The notes beneath the pieces are model-generated. The model had not been told where the DNA came from. It saw only the letters and a list, made by a program, of their open reading frames with translations, and searched no databases. Below, piece after piece: positions 16,431 to 24,640 of a DNA stretch of 62,172 nt (position 1 is the stretch's first letter; every line of letters starts with the position of its first letter). The position numbers and the translations under genes were made by a program. Source of the stretch: an uncultured Eubacterium sp. (lineage in GTDB: Bacteria > Bacillota > Clostridia > Lachnospirales > Lachnospiraceae); the NCBI GenBank assembly GCA_910577225.1, contig CAJTMV010000022.1, positions 1-62,172 of the forward strand. Direction: 5' to 3'.

Positions 16431-18356
16431 TTATGCTGCCGGATCCTGTTTCAGCGGTTTTTTCAATACTGCCAGAATCAGGCCCCCGACCACTGATCCT
16501 GCAAATACTGCCAGTGCATATAACAGTGGATTTCCAATCGTCGGCAGCACAAATATACCGCCATGCGGCGCCCGCAGCGTGCATCCGAACAGCATGGACA
16601 GACCGCCTGCTGCCGCGGATCCTGCCACACAGGACGGAATCACGCGAAGCGGATCGTTCGCTGCAAACGGAATCGCTCCTTCGGAAATAAAGGACAGTCC
16701 CAGCAGATAGTTTACCAGACCGGATTCTCTCTCTTTTTGTGTAAACCGGTTTTTAAAAAATGTCGTACATAACGCGATCACGAGCGGCGGCACCATTCCG
16801 CCTGCCATAACTGCCGCCATAATTTCAAAATTCCCTTCAGCCAGCTGGGAAGTCCCAAATACGTATGCCGTCTTATTCACCGGACCTCCCATATCTACGG
16901 ATTCCATACCGGCTACTACCATTCCAAGCAGTACCCTGCTCGTCCCATTCATGCTGTTTAAAACCCCTGTCAGTCCGTCGTTAATCATACCCATTAACGG
17001 ATTAATCAGCGTTGTTACTACAGATCCGGTCAGAATACCAAACACCGGATAAATAATCATGGGACGTACACTGTTCAGCGACTGCGGGAATCTGGAGGTC
17101 AGCTTTTTAAGCAAAAGCACCAGATATCCGGCCGCAAAACCGGCAAATAACGCTCCAAGGAATCCCGCGTTCACATCTCCGCCTGCCGGATTTGCAAAGG
17201 TAGATCCGCTCTTTGCCACAAGACCTGCTACAAAGCCTACCGCCAGTCCCGGCCGGTCTGCGATACTCATTGCGATATAACCAGCCAGTACCGGGAGCAT
17301 CATACCAAATGAAAACTCGCCAATCGTTTTTAAATATGCCGCCACCGGTGTATTTTTACCAAAATTGGAAGGATCGATACTATAATCGTCAAGCAGAAAC
17401 GCGAGTGCGATCAAAATGCCGCCGCCAATTACGAATGGCAGCATATGCGATACGCCATTCATCAGGTTCTTATAAATACGCCGTCCCATACTCTCCGATT
17501 CATCCGAATCGTCGCCGGTCTGTGCAGCGCCCGTATGATGATAAATCGGGACATTTCCACTGACTGCCTGCTGAATCAGTTCTTCTGCCTTATGTATGCC
17601 ATCCGCTACTTTTGTATGAATGACCGGTTTGCCGTCAAATCTGGCCAGATCCACCTTTTTATCTGCGGCTATAATAATACATTCCGCCTGCTCTACATCA
17701 GACGCCGTCAGTACATTTTTTGCACCGTCCGCACCCTGTGTTTCTACCTTGACCGGAATACCCAGCTCTTTTCCTTTCATATCAAGGCTCTCTGCTGCCA
17801 TAAACGTATGGGCGATTCCGGTCGGACATGCTGTAATGGCCAGCACACGATATCCGCCTTTGGATCCCTCTATTGCCTTTTGCTCGTTTTTTCCATCCAG
17901 TTCATCCTCTTTTTCGTCGATCATACGGATAAACTGTTCTGCTGTATCTGCTTTTACAAGCGCTTCTTTAAATTCTGTATCCATTAAAATGGTCGATAAT
18001 TTTGCAAGCGCTTCCAGATGTACGTTCGCTCCTGTTTCCGGAGCTGCTATCATAAATATCAGATCTGCCGGTTCGTCGTCCAAAGATTCATAATCCACGC
18101 CGTCTCTTACGACGATAGCCGCAAGTCCCGCGTGCTTTACCGCCGCGCATTTTGAATGCGGAATGGCGATTCCTTCGCCAATTCCCGTCGTTCCTTCTTC
18201 TTCTCGTGCCAGAACACCTTTTTTATACGCTTCCCTGTCGTTCAGATTTCCTGACTTTTCCATCAGACGCGTCATATAATCGATCGCTTCTGCTTTGGAA
18301 GCAACGCTGGCATTTACATCGATTGCCTGCAGACTGAGTAACTCACTAATCCTCAT
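16431..18356 (-). CDS. fruA: Fructose PTS permease EIIABC
   Basis: The 641-residue protein imports fructose and phosphorylates it to fructose 1-phosphate. Order of domains: EIIA (about 1-150) with the phospho-His in EGIAIPHSK (His67); EIIB (about 168-265) with the phospho-Cys in VLAITACPTGIAHTF (Cys177); EIIC (about 295-641) with many membrane segments, including GVSHMLPFVIGGGILIALAF and ending FVLPTIGNPLLYALAVF. The start ATG 18356 has AAGGAGG upstream. It leads the operon with the rpiA relic, the oxidoreductase and fruK. A promoter at 18473-18500 and a palindrome at 18445-18456 suggest control by the upstream RpiR-type regulator. Confidence 0.93.
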   Translation of the reverse strand: MRISELLSLQAIDVNASVASKAEAIDYMTRLMEKSGNLNDREAYKKGVLAREEEGTTGIGEGIAIPHSKCAAVKHAGLAAIVVRDGVDYESLDDEPADLIFMIAAPETGANVHLEALAKLSTILMDTEFKEALVKADTAEQFIRMIDEKEDELDGKNEQKAIEGSKGGYRVLAITACPTGIAHTFMAAESLDMKGKELGIPVKVETQGADGAKNVLTASDVEQAECIIIAADKKVDLARFDGKPVIHTKVADGIHKAEELIQQAVSGNVPIYHHTGAAQTGDDSDESESMGRRIYKNLMNGVSHMLPFVIGGGILIALAFLLDDYSIDPSNFGKNTPVAAYLKTIGEFSFGMMLPVLAGYIAMSIADRPGLAVGFVAGLVAKSGSTFANPAGGDVNAGFLGALFAGFAAGYLVLLLKKLTSRFPQSLNSVRPMIIYPVFGILTGSVVTTLINPLMGMINDGLTGVLNSMNGTSRVLLGMVVAGMESVDMGGPVNKTAYVFGTSQLAEGNFEIMAAVMAGGMVPPLVIALCTTFFKNRFTQKERESGLVNYLLGLSFISEGAIPFAANDPLRVIPSCVAGSAAAGGLSMLFGCTLRAPHGGIFVLPTIGNPLLYALAVFAGSVVGGLILAVLKKPLKQDPAA

Positions 18357-18444
18357 TCCTGTTTCCTCCTTAAATTATTTAGATTTCCATTTTTCCATTC
18401 CATGATCGGCAAATGGAATGTGTAAAAAAATATTGTATTAATTC

Positions 18445-18456
18445 ATATCGCGATAT
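18445..18456. promoter_or_regulatory. Palindromic operator candidate in the fruA leader
   Basis: ATATCGCGATAT is a perfect 12-bp palindrome about 17 bp downstream of the -10 element of the fruA promoter. This position fits a repressor site. The likely protein is the neighbouring RpiR-family regulator, which is inference. Confidence 0.45.
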
Positions 18457-18472
18457 TTATTTTTGTATCTTT

Positions 18473-18500
18473 AGTATAACACGAAATTTCTTATTGTCAA
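18473..18500 (-). promoter_or_regulatory. Sigma-A promoter of the fruA operon
   Basis: On the minus strand TTGACA (18500-18495) and TATACT (18478-18473) are 16 bp apart. The transcript would start near 18466, giving a ~110-nt leader that includes the palindrome and a CATTCCA/TGGAATG hairpin (18396-18420 region). Confidence 0.75.
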
Positions 18501-18598
18501 TTCGTAAATGATGAAAATAATTTTTTCCACAATTTACACAATACCTGCTGCGCTTTCGTTTGATTCCATACAGTTTTTTTGTTACTTTTGCATATTAC

Positions 18599-18637
18599 GA
18601 AAAAACAGGAAACAGCTGCAATCACAGCTGTTTCCTG
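18599..18637 (-). terminator. Intrinsic terminator of the RpiR-type regulator gene
   Basis: CAGGAAACAGCTG (18606-18618) and CAGCTGTTTCCTG (18625-18637) form a 13-bp perfect stem with a 6-nt loop. On the minus strand it is followed by a T-run. It separates the regulator from the fruA promoter. Confidence 0.85.
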
Positions 18638-18721
18638 TTTCCGTATCCGGGGTCCTGATTTTACCGATAACTTCATCGCATCGACCTTCCGTCTGTTTTA
18701 TCTCCGATTCTTCCGGCGGCC

Positions 18722-19573
18722 TTACAGCTTCTCATCCGCTATCAGACTTTCGCACCTGCTCATCCGATCATAGCTGCGTTCCTGACCAACCGTCAGAAAT
18801 AAATAAATCACCTCGATCACCGTCATTGCTGATACTCTGGAAAAACAGATCTCATTTAAAAACAGCTTCTCCCTCGTGGCTGTCTGAATATGATAATCCA
18901 CACATCTGCCGACTGTGGAATTCGGATTGTTTGTAATTCCAATCGTAATCACATTGTTTTTTCCCGCTTGCTGTACCATCTTTACCACCTGACGGGATTC
19001 TCCGGAATTGGAAATCGCAATTAACACATCGTCTCTGCCCAGTGATAAAGAAAATGCAAGCTGCGTTTCCCATATCGTTCCGGCAACTGCCTTGATTCCG
19101 ATTTCATTAAATTTAAACGCTCCGTCCAGCGCAACCGGAATCGTATTGCCTACCGCGACAAACTGCACAATTCTGGCTGACTTTATGTAATCCAGTATTG
19201 TATTTAGCTGTTTTTCATCGATCAGGGAAATCGTCTGGCGAATTTCGTCTATTTTATTCGCCAGAATATTCTGAAGCGACTGACCGATTTCCGTTCTGGA
19301 TATATGATTAGAAACCGGCAGCTCCGTACTGCTGTCCGCGATCTCCTTCGCAAGCATAATCTTAAGCTGATGAAAGCCGTCCACGCCGCACTTGCGGCAA
19401 AACCTTGAAACGGTTGCCACGCTCGTCCCACAGGCTTCTGCCAGCTCGCCAATGGTCATATTAATGACCTGCGTATGATCCTGTATGATATAATTTGCTA
19501 TCTTTTTTTCCTGTTCAAAAAAACTGTCGTACGAAATGTGTATCGTATCCATGACAGACTGCTGCTTTTCCAT
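18722..19573 (-). CDS. MurR/RpiR-family transcriptional regulator
   Basis: The 283-residue protein has an N-terminal RpiR helix-turn-helix: EKKIANYIIQDH, IGELAEACGTSVATVSRFCRK. A SIS sugar-phosphate-binding domain follows (about 125-250), with ARIVQFVAVGNTIPVA, and DDVLIAISNSGESRQVV, the classical phosphosugar loop. It probably senses a sugar phosphate, maybe fructose 1-phosphate or another product of the adjacent fru operon. The start ATG 19573 has GGAGGG upstream. It has its own promoter (19611-19638) and terminator (18599-18637), and lies directly upstream of fruA. Confidence 0.9.
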   Translation of the reverse strand: MEKQQSVMDTIHISYDSFFEQEKKIANYIIQDHTQVINMTIGELAEACGTSVATVSRFCRKCGVDGFHQLKIMLAKEIADSSTELPVSNHISRTEIGQSLQNILANKIDEIRQTISLIDEKQLNTILDYIKSARIVQFVAVGNTIPVALDGAFKFNEIGIKAVAGTIWETQLAFSLSLGRDDVLIAISNSGESRQVVKMVQQAGKNNVITIGITNNPNSTVGRCVDYHIQTATREKLFLNEICFSRVSAMTVIEVIYLFLTVGQERSYDRMSRCESLIADEKL

Positions 19574-19610
19574 ATAATCCCTCCTGCACGAAACTTATTT
19601 TCATGCATCT

Positions 19611-19638
19611 ATCATAACGAATTTACAGCTTTTGTCAA
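19611..19638 (-). promoter_or_regulatory. Promoter of the RpiR-type regulator
   Basis: TTGACA (19638-19633) and TATGAT (19616-19611) on the minus strand are 16 bp apart. The ATG follows at 19573. Confidence 0.65.
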
Positions 19639-19723
19639 GATGTCTTATTTGCCGAACTATCAAAATCAACTTCTTCGTAAACAACGTGTCATGAATCTGT
19701 GACAGCACATTCTTTGGTATGAA

Positions 19724-20053
19724 TCATAAAGAAATTGTAATGTCCTGTCTGTTTCCAGCCTTTCTTACCGGAATCCACACTTCATACTTCGCGTTTTGCG
19801 GATCTGCATTGAGATATACTTCGATATCCGGGGCATCGGCATATTCATAGCCGGACGTCGGCAGCCATTCCATCACGATGCGTCGTTCCAGATCCTGCAC
19901 CGACCGATTCGTCCCTTCTCCCGGAAAAACGGCCCATGTAGCTGCGGGTACGACATACGTATCCAGTGCCTCGTCCTCTTTGGAACTGGCAACGACACAA
20001 ATGAGATCTGTTCTTGTTTTTTTTATTTTTTGTAGTAAAATGAACAAAAGCAC
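19724..20053 (-). pseudogene. Remnant of a regulator with a GyrI-like effector-binding domain
   Basis: The frame reads TYVVPAATWAVFPGEGTN, then DLERRIVMEWLPTSGYEYADAPDIEVYLN and YEVWIPVRK, which is the C-terminal half of the AraC/MerR-type effector-binding (GyrI-like) domain. The N-terminal DNA-binding part and the first half of the effector domain are missing; the sequence just upstream is low-complexity A/T and no ribosome site is seen. I therefore read it as a truncated gene. It could still be made as a short ligand-binding protein, but this is not supported. Confidence 0.7.
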
Positions 20054-20102
20054 TTATCGAATCCATCGTCAAAAATCATGATCGAAAGGAGAATCTTACG
20101 CG

Positions 20103-21326
20103 ATGTTTACAAAAAACGATACGTTTGAACAAATCATGAATACCGAACCTGTGAAAAGAGCGATTGGCAACCTGTTTCCAACCTGCTGGCTGGAGCGGAT
20201 TGACGCAAAGCATTATTCTCATACGATGCGGCAAATCGAAGCGGAAGTTCAGATGGAATGGGGCGTTCCGTTTCTGTCTGACGCTTTTGTAGAAAGCGCA
20301 AATCTGCTTATGGAAACATCTGTTAACCATCGTTTTCTTTTTCTTCCACTCTGGAATCCGGAAATGTGTCCCATTGCTTCGCCAGACAGCGCAGACAATT
20401 GCCCGACCAGTTCCGGAAACTGGATTCCGGATGCTGATCGAAACTGTGCCGACACCGTCTGGCTGTTTACCGGTCATCCGGATCATGATGCGACTGCTTT
20501 TGCACATACCGCTGCAAGCGCATCCGTTCCCCCTTATCCGTCCAAAGCAGTTCCCCTCGAAGAACGAACGGGCAATTCCATACGTCCTGCTGTTATTATA
20601 TGTCCCGGAGGCGGATACGAAATGCTCTCTACCTATTCCGAAGGAATTCAGCTGGCTCAGCGGCTGGAGCGTGACGGCGGATACAAGGCTTTTATACTCA
20701 GTTATCGCATTACGCCAAATTATTATCCGCTGCCTCAGATGGATCTGGCACTGGCTGTGCTTCATGTCCGTGCATTCGCTTCCAGATACCAGATCGATCC
20801 AAACCGTATACTGATCACAGGCTCATCTGCCGGCGGACATCTGTGCGCCAGCGAAGCATTTTTACAGGAATCTTTAAAAACGCTTGTACTTACAGAGCTT
20901 GCCAGCCGATCTGCAGCTCCGGATATCCTGAAAAAATATGAAGCATGCAGCGCAAGACCTGACGGCGTCGGCCTTCTCTATCCGGTCATCAGCTTTTTAT
21001 CCGAATATCATCAAGGCAGCTACTGCAACCTGACCGGGCAGCAGGAAGGACTGCGCGAGGCGCTATCTGTCGAAACGCACATTACCTCAGATTACCCGCC
21101 GGTTTACGCCTTTGCAAATGAAGACGACGGCTGCGTACCCGCAAGCAATACGAAACGGCTGGAAGAAGCGCTTGTCAAAGCAGACGTTGCACATCTTTGT
21201 CAGATCTTTCCTACCGGAGATCATGGCGTCGGTCTTGGTTACGACTGCTCGTGCAGCACCTGGAGCGAACAGATGCTCGCTTTTTTTCATCAGGAATTAC
21301 AGACTGCCGCAGGAACATATAAATAA
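20103..21326 (+). CDS. Alpha/beta-hydrolase, probable esterase
   Basis: In this 407-residue protein the hydrolase core occupies the C-terminal ~260 residues: VIICPGGGYEMLS (oxyanion-hole region, like BD-FAE/acetyl-xylan esterases), the nucleophile elbow GSSAGGH, an acid region around NEDDGCVPASN, and the catalytic His in GDHGVGLGYD. The first ~140 residues form an N-terminal region with no similarity that I recognise, beginning NDTFEQIMNTEPVKRAIGNLFP. There is no signal peptide, so it is cytosolic. The substrate is probably an acylated sugar or other small ester. GGAG lies 11 nt before the ATG. It is followed by metA, which has its own promoter. Confidence 0.8.
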   Translation: MFTKNDTFEQIMNTEPVKRAIGNLFPTCWLERIDAKHYSHTMRQIEAEVQMEWGVPFLSDAFVESANLLMETSVNHRFLFLPLWNPEMCPIASPDSADNCPTSSGNWIPDADRNCADTVWLFTGHPDHDATAFAHTAASASVPPYPSKAVPLEERTGNSIRPAVIICPGGGYEMLSTYSEGIQLAQRLERDGGYKAFILSYRITPNYYPLPQMDLALAVLHVRAFASRYQIDPNRILITGSSAGGHLCASEAFLQESLKTLVLTELASRSAAPDILKKYEACSARPDGVGLLYPVISFLSEYHQGSYCNLTGQQEGLREALSVETHITSDYPPVYAFANEDDGCVPASNTKRLEEALVKADVAHLCQIFPTGDHGVGLGYDCSCSTWSEQMLAFFHQELQTAAGTYK

Positions 21327-21349
21327 CACATCATTCATATAATTTCAGA

Positions 21350-21378
21350 TTGAGTCCGAACCGAAAATATGTTATGAT
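21350..21378 (+). promoter_or_regulatory. Promoter of metA
   Basis: TTGAGT (21350-21355) and TATGAT (21373-21378) are 17 bp apart. The leader (about 21385-21459) contains a CGGTTC/GAACCG hairpin but no SAM riboswitch that I can recognise. Confidence 0.6.
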
Positions 21379-21459
21379 AAGGCAATATAAAAACAGACAG
21401 CGGTTCCGTCTGCCTGACTGCGAACCGGAAAATGTCTGAAAGAAGAGGAGAGATAATTT

Positions 21460-22365
21460 ATGCCGATTAAGATTCAGGATGCGCTTCCAGCGCGCGAAAT
21501 TTTGGAAAATGAAAATATATTTGTGATGACGGAATATCGGGCAATGCATCAGGATATCCGTCCATTGAATGTGCTGATGCTGAATCTGATGCCGACAAAA
21601 ATTGTCACTGAGACGCAGTTTTTAAGAAAATTATCCAATACGCCGCTTCAGGTCGAAGTAGAATTTCTGCACATGGCAAGTCATATGTCCACACATGTGG
21701 ATCAGACGCATCTGAATACCTTTTATCAGATCTTCGATCAGATCAAAGATAAAAAATACGACGGAATGATAATAACCGGCGCACCTTTGGATTTTGTAGC
21801 TTTTGAAGATGTCGATTACTGGGAAGAGCTAAAACAGATTATGGAATGGACTAAGACACACGTCCACTGTACGCTGCATTCCTGCTGGGGTTCGTTTGCC
21901 GGTTTGTATTACCATCACAATATCCGCAAGAGAGACCGTGTTCCCAAATTATCGGGTATCTATTCTCATCAGATCATAAAGAAAACCTCACCGTTGTTCC
22001 GCGGATTTGACGACGTGTTTTACGCTCCGCACTCCAGGGCGACGGAGATCACCGCCGAACAGATCGAAGCCGTACCAGAGCTCGAGCTTATGGCCGTATC
22101 CGAAGAAGCAGGCGTTGCCATTGCAAAGACAACCGACAGCAGACAGTTTTTTATTACCTGCCATCCGGAATACGATTCTGACACACTGAAGCTGGAATAC
22201 GAACGCGATTTGGAAAAAGGTCTGGATCCGCTTCTTCCAGTGCATTATTTTCCTAATGATGACCCGTCAAAAGCGCCGATCGTAAACTGGAGATCCACAG
22301 GACAGCTGCTGCTTTCGAACTGGCTGAATTATTACGTATATCAGAGTACGCCGTACAAGCTGTAA
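21460..22365 (+). CDS. metA: Homoserine O-acyltransferase with Asp at position 111
   Basis: It acylates homoserine, the first committed step of methionine synthesis. The protein of 301 residues has the MetA layout: MPIKIQDALPA, RPLNVLMLNLMPTK, TGAPLDFVAFEDVDYWEEL, the catalytic Cys142 in LHSCWGSFAGLYYHH, and HPEYD with the catalytic His. Residue 111, known to set acyl-CoA choice (Glu for acetyl in Bacillus cereus, Gly for succinyl in E. coli), is Asp here. An acidic residue hints at acetyl-CoA, but this is inference. The ATG has GAGGAG upstream. No other methionine genes are adjacent. Confidence 0.92.
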   Translation: MPIKIQDALPAREILENENIFVMTEYRAMHQDIRPLNVLMLNLMPTKIVTETQFLRKLSNTPLQVEVEFLHMASHMSTHVDQTHLNTFYQIFDQIKDKKYDGMIITGAPLDFVAFEDVDYWEELKQIMEWTKTHVHCTLHSCWGSFAGLYYHHNIRKRDRVPKLSGIYSHQIIKKTSPLFRGFDDVFYAPHSRATEITAEQIEAVPELELMAVSEEAGVAIAKTTDSRQFFITCHPEYDSDTLKLEYERDLEKGLDPLLPVHYFPNDDPSKAPIVNWRSTGQLLLSNWLNYYVYQSTPYKL

Positions 22366-22426
22366 AAAGTATATCTATTCAGATAACCTGTCCGTGGCAC
22401 AAATTGTATTTTTTGATATTTTTTAC

Positions 22427-22455
22427 TTGAAATCTGAATGGATATCTGTTATAAT
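22427..22455 (+). promoter_or_regulatory. Promoter of tRNA-Gly
   Basis: TTGAAA (22427-22432) and TATAAT (22450-22455) are 17 bp apart, 37 bp before the tRNA. Confidence 0.8.
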
Positions 22456-22492
22456 ATGTCTATCGGCGTTAACTAAATAAGTGTTTCGCTCT

Positions 22493-22563
22493 GCAGGTAT
22501 CGTACATCGGTAGTACACCAGCTTCCCAAGCTGGTAAGGTGGGTTCGACTCCCATTACCTGCT
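22493..22563 (+). tRNA. tRNA-Gly (anticodon CCC)
   Basis: The 71-nt sequence folds as a cloverleaf: acceptor GCAGGTA/TACCTGC, anticodon stem CCAGC/GCTGG with the loop TTCCCAA, so the anticodon is CCC, and the T-loop GTTCGAC in GGG/CCC pairs. The 3' CCA is not encoded. It reads GGG codons. Confidence 0.95.
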
Positions 22564-22580
22564 CTGACATGAAACTCAGT

Positions 22581-22619
22581 AAAATCCCGCAGTCCAACCA
22601 CAAACTCCTGCGGGATTTT
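22581..22619 (+). terminator. Terminator after tRNA-Gly
   Basis: AAAATCCCGCAG (22581-22592) pairs perfectly with CTGCGGGATTTT (22608-22619). It also serves as a stop for the converging minus-strand gene. Confidence 0.88.
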
Positions 22620-22651
22620 ACATTGTCAATGTTTCTTATCGTCTGCTGCCA

Positions 22652-22999
22652 TTATTTTCTGTTATGTTTTCGTGGCCGTGTCAGGTCATAACTTTCCGAA
22701 ATCATCCGCTGTATTTCCTCTTTCGGCATACTGCCATCTAATATGACGGAATTCCAGTGTTCCTTATTTAAATGATACGCAGGCAAAACTGCCTCAAAAG
22801 TCTGTCTCCAGAAATCTCGCCACTGTGGATCACATTTTACATTTACCCAGATATGTCCGTCTCTATAAAAGATCCAGGCAAATACCCTGCGGTTGTCTTT
22901 ATGTCGGATCACACACCAGTTGGTATCATGAAACGGATAATCTTCGTATACACGATCAAATGTCAGGCAATAAGCAATAATTTCTTCTCTTTTCGTCAT
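22652..22999 (-). CDS. MmcQ/YjbR family protein
   Basis: The protein of about 115 residues is typical of the MmcQ/YjbR fold: MTKREEIIAYCL, YEDYPFHDTNWCVIRH, FAWIFYRDGHIWVNVKC and YHLNKEHWNSVIL near the end. The family folds like a nucleic-acid-binding or CyaY-like domain, with unknown function. I choose ATG 22999, with GGAG 6 nt upstream; the longer open frame to 23104 runs into the preceding gene and lacks a ribosome site. It follows the MerR-type gene by 37 bp, so it is likely cotranscribed. Confidence 0.85.
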   Translation of the reverse strand: MTKREEIIAYCLTFDRVYEDYPFHDTNWCVIRHKDNRRVFAWIFYRDGHIWVNVKCDPQWRDFWRQTFEAVLPAYHLNKEHWNSVILDGSMPKEEIQRMISESYDLTRPRKHNRK

Positions 23000-23036
23000 T
23001 TTTTTCTCCATGATTCCATAAATGGCCGGATGCGTA

Positions 23037-23762
23037 TCAGCTGCAATAGATCTGAATCGCTCTGGATGCAAATTCAGCCGTTCCCTCTCCTCCTGCCGCG
23101 TCAATATTCTTTGTCATACTGTCTCCTGCCGCATAAGCGCATCCAAGAGAAGATAAAATCTCTTTCGAACAAGTATAATAATGCTGTGAAATATAATCCT
23201 GAAGTTTTCTTACGAGCTGCTGTACCTCTCTGTCTTCAGGATGCTGTTCCTTTTTTGCACCCAGTTCAGAAAAAATCGCCATCAATCCGACTCCGATTTT
23301 TTGGTCCTCCTCTTTCGTTCGTCCTTTTGACTTTTCCTCATATTCCTGATATTCTGCTGTGTGCCCCCAGGATGCTTTGGCCTGCTTCGCATATTCGTCC
23401 ATTTTCCTTGTGTCAAATGCTGTAAAATCCATATGATTCACTCCAATCGTCTTTATTCCACGCGCAAGGTCGATCAGCTTCTGCAGCTGCTCTTTTTTCA
23501 TCTCCAGTAACGTAATCTGCTGTTCCAGCGCCTGACCGCGGTCAAAACAGGGGCTGTCCAGAATCTTTTGAATCTCTTTTAACGAAAACTGCAGCTCTTT
23601 AAACAACAAAATGCTCTGCAGACGTTCCAGATCCGTATCGTCATACAACCGGTAACCGGCATCTGAAACTTCTGCCGGATGCAGCAGTCCGATTTTATCA
23701 TAGTGATGAAGCGCGCGTATGCTCACTCCTGTCAGGTTACTTACTTCATGAACTGTCATCAT
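23037..23762 (-). CDS. MerR-family regulator with TipAS-like ligand domain
   Basis: The N-terminal MerR helix-turn-helix is clear: VHEVSNLTGVSIRALHHYDKIGLL, then YRLYDDTDLERLQSILLFKEL. A coiled-coil dimer helix follows (about 80-115), and then a TipAS-type domain (about 125-241) with the SWGHTAEY and YYTCSKEILSSLG features, which in relatives binds drugs or peptides. The start ATG 23762 has GGAGGA 7 nt upstream. The promoter in front has the 19-bp spacer and central dyad typical of MerR control, so it probably activates its own operon, which includes the YjbR-type gene. Confidence 0.9.
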   Translation of the reverse strand: MMTVHEVSNLTGVSIRALHHYDKIGLLHPAEVSDAGYRLYDDTDLERLQSILLFKELQFSLKEIQKILDSPCFDRGQALEQQITLLEMKKEQLQKLIDLARGIKTIGVNHMDFTAFDTRKMDEYAKQAKASWGHTAEYQEYEEKSKGRTKEEDQKIGVGLMAIFSELGAKKEQHPEDREVQQLVRKLQDYISQHYYTCSKEILSSLGCAYAAGDSMTKNIDAAGGEGTAEFASRAIQIYCS

Positions 23763-23788
23763 CTGATCTTCCTCCCTCGTGTAAGACA

Positions 23789-23819
23789 ATTATAAACTAT
23801 GACGTTGTGTCAGAGTCAA
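23789..23819 (-). promoter_or_regulatory. MerR-type promoter/operator, 19-bp spacer
   Basis: TTGACT (23819-23814) and TATAAT (23794-23789) are separated by 19 bp. An imperfect dyad, CTaTGAC...GTCAgAG (23797-23815), fills the spacer. Overlong spacers with a central dyad are the hallmark of MerR-activated promoters. Confidence 0.75.
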
Positions 23820-24022
23820 TAGGAAAAATCTTATTTTTAAGCGGAGCGTGAACGGAATTAGCCTTATCAGACTCTCTGTCACATATCTGACTACTTACTC
23901 TTCTCTTCACAGCCTTGATATATATTGTCATGGTACAGCAAATTCATTCATGTTTCAACAATTATTTTTCAAATCGTTCACTCTATGACATATGTTAAAA
24001 TTTACATTATGCTTCTTTTTTA

Positions 24023-24056
24023 TTGTTATTGGGACATAATTATGCTATAATTGTGC
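24023..24056 (+). promoter_or_regulatory. Toxin-antitoxin promoter and operator candidate
   Basis: TTGTTA (24023-24028) and TATAAT (24046-24051) are 17 bp apart, with a TGc extension. A palindrome CATAATTATG (24035-24044) and a direct repeat ATAATTrTGC (24036-24045, 24047-24056) overlap the -10 region, a fitting place for autorepression by the antitoxin. Confidence 0.6.
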
Positions 24057-24077
24057 AAAAGAAAGGAGTGAAACATT

Positions 24078-24341
24078 ATGCCACTTATTATGCCTATTAA
24101 GGATTTACGCAATACAACCGAGATTTCTAATATCGCACACAAGGAACAGGAGCCTATTTTTATTACCAAAAACGGATATAGCGATTTGGTTTTGATGAGT
24201 AGTGAATTATACGATAAATTTGCAAGAATGAATCGCATCGACCAGGCAATCTTCGAATCCGAGCAGGAAATTGCTAACGGAGCAGAAACCGTCGACGCAG
24301 AAATAGTTTTTGCAGAATTGGAGAAAAAACATTTTGGATAA
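24078..24341 (+). CDS. Type II antitoxin, Phd/YefM family
   Basis: This 87-residue protein starts PLIMPIKDLRNTTEISNIAH and continues EPIFITKNGYSDLVLMSSELYDK, the N-terminal DNA-binding fold of Phd/YefM antitoxins. The acidic, flexible C-terminal part would wrap around the toxin. AAAGGAG lies upstream of the ATG. It overlaps the toxin start by 8 nt, as usual for such pairs. It likely represses its own promoter. Confidence 0.9.
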   Translation: MPLIMPIKDLRNTTEISNIAHKEQEPIFITKNGYSDLVLMSSELYDKFARMNRIDQAIFESEQEIANGAETVDAEIVFAELEKKHFG

Positions 24342-24636
24342 ATACAAGGTAAAAGTCTGTCCCAGAGCAATCCGTGAATTAGACCACATTTACAAATATA
24401 TCGCAAATGAGAAATTGGCTCCTGAACATGCCAAAGGACAGGTTGACAGAATTAAGAAGTCTGTTTTAAGCCTGGACACATTTCCACAGTCCCATCAGGA
24501 GCGTAACGAGGGCAGATATGCCGAAAAAGGCTACCGTCAGTTACTGATTGATAATTATATCGCCATTTTCCGCATCGATGAACCAAGCAAAACGGTTTAT
24601 GTAATAACCATACAGTATCAGGGACGAAATCTATAA
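24334..24636 (+). CDS. Type II toxin, RelE/ParE family
   Basis: The ~100-residue protein has the RelE/ParE pattern: KVKVCPRAIRELDHIYKYIA, then DTFPQSHQE, GYRQLLIDNYIAIFRID and TVYVITIQYQGRNL at the C-terminus. It would cleave mRNA on the ribosome (RelE) or poison gyrase (ParE); sequence alone does not decide. The best start is TTG 24334 (LDKYKVKV), overlapping the antitoxin stop, with GGAG 11 nt upstream; the upstream in-frame TTG at 24310 lies inside the antitoxin gene. Confidence 0.88.
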   Translation: MDKYKVKVCPRAIRELDHIYKYIANEKLAPEHAKGQVDRIKKSVLSLDTFPQSHQERNEGRYAEKGYRQLLIDNYIAIFRIDEPSKTVYVITIQYQGRNL

Positions 24637-24640
24637 AGGA

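Noticed and set aside
21379..21459. SAM riboswitch in front of metA
   Set aside because: The leader is only ~75 nt and lacks the conserved SAM-I core; there is just a small hairpin.
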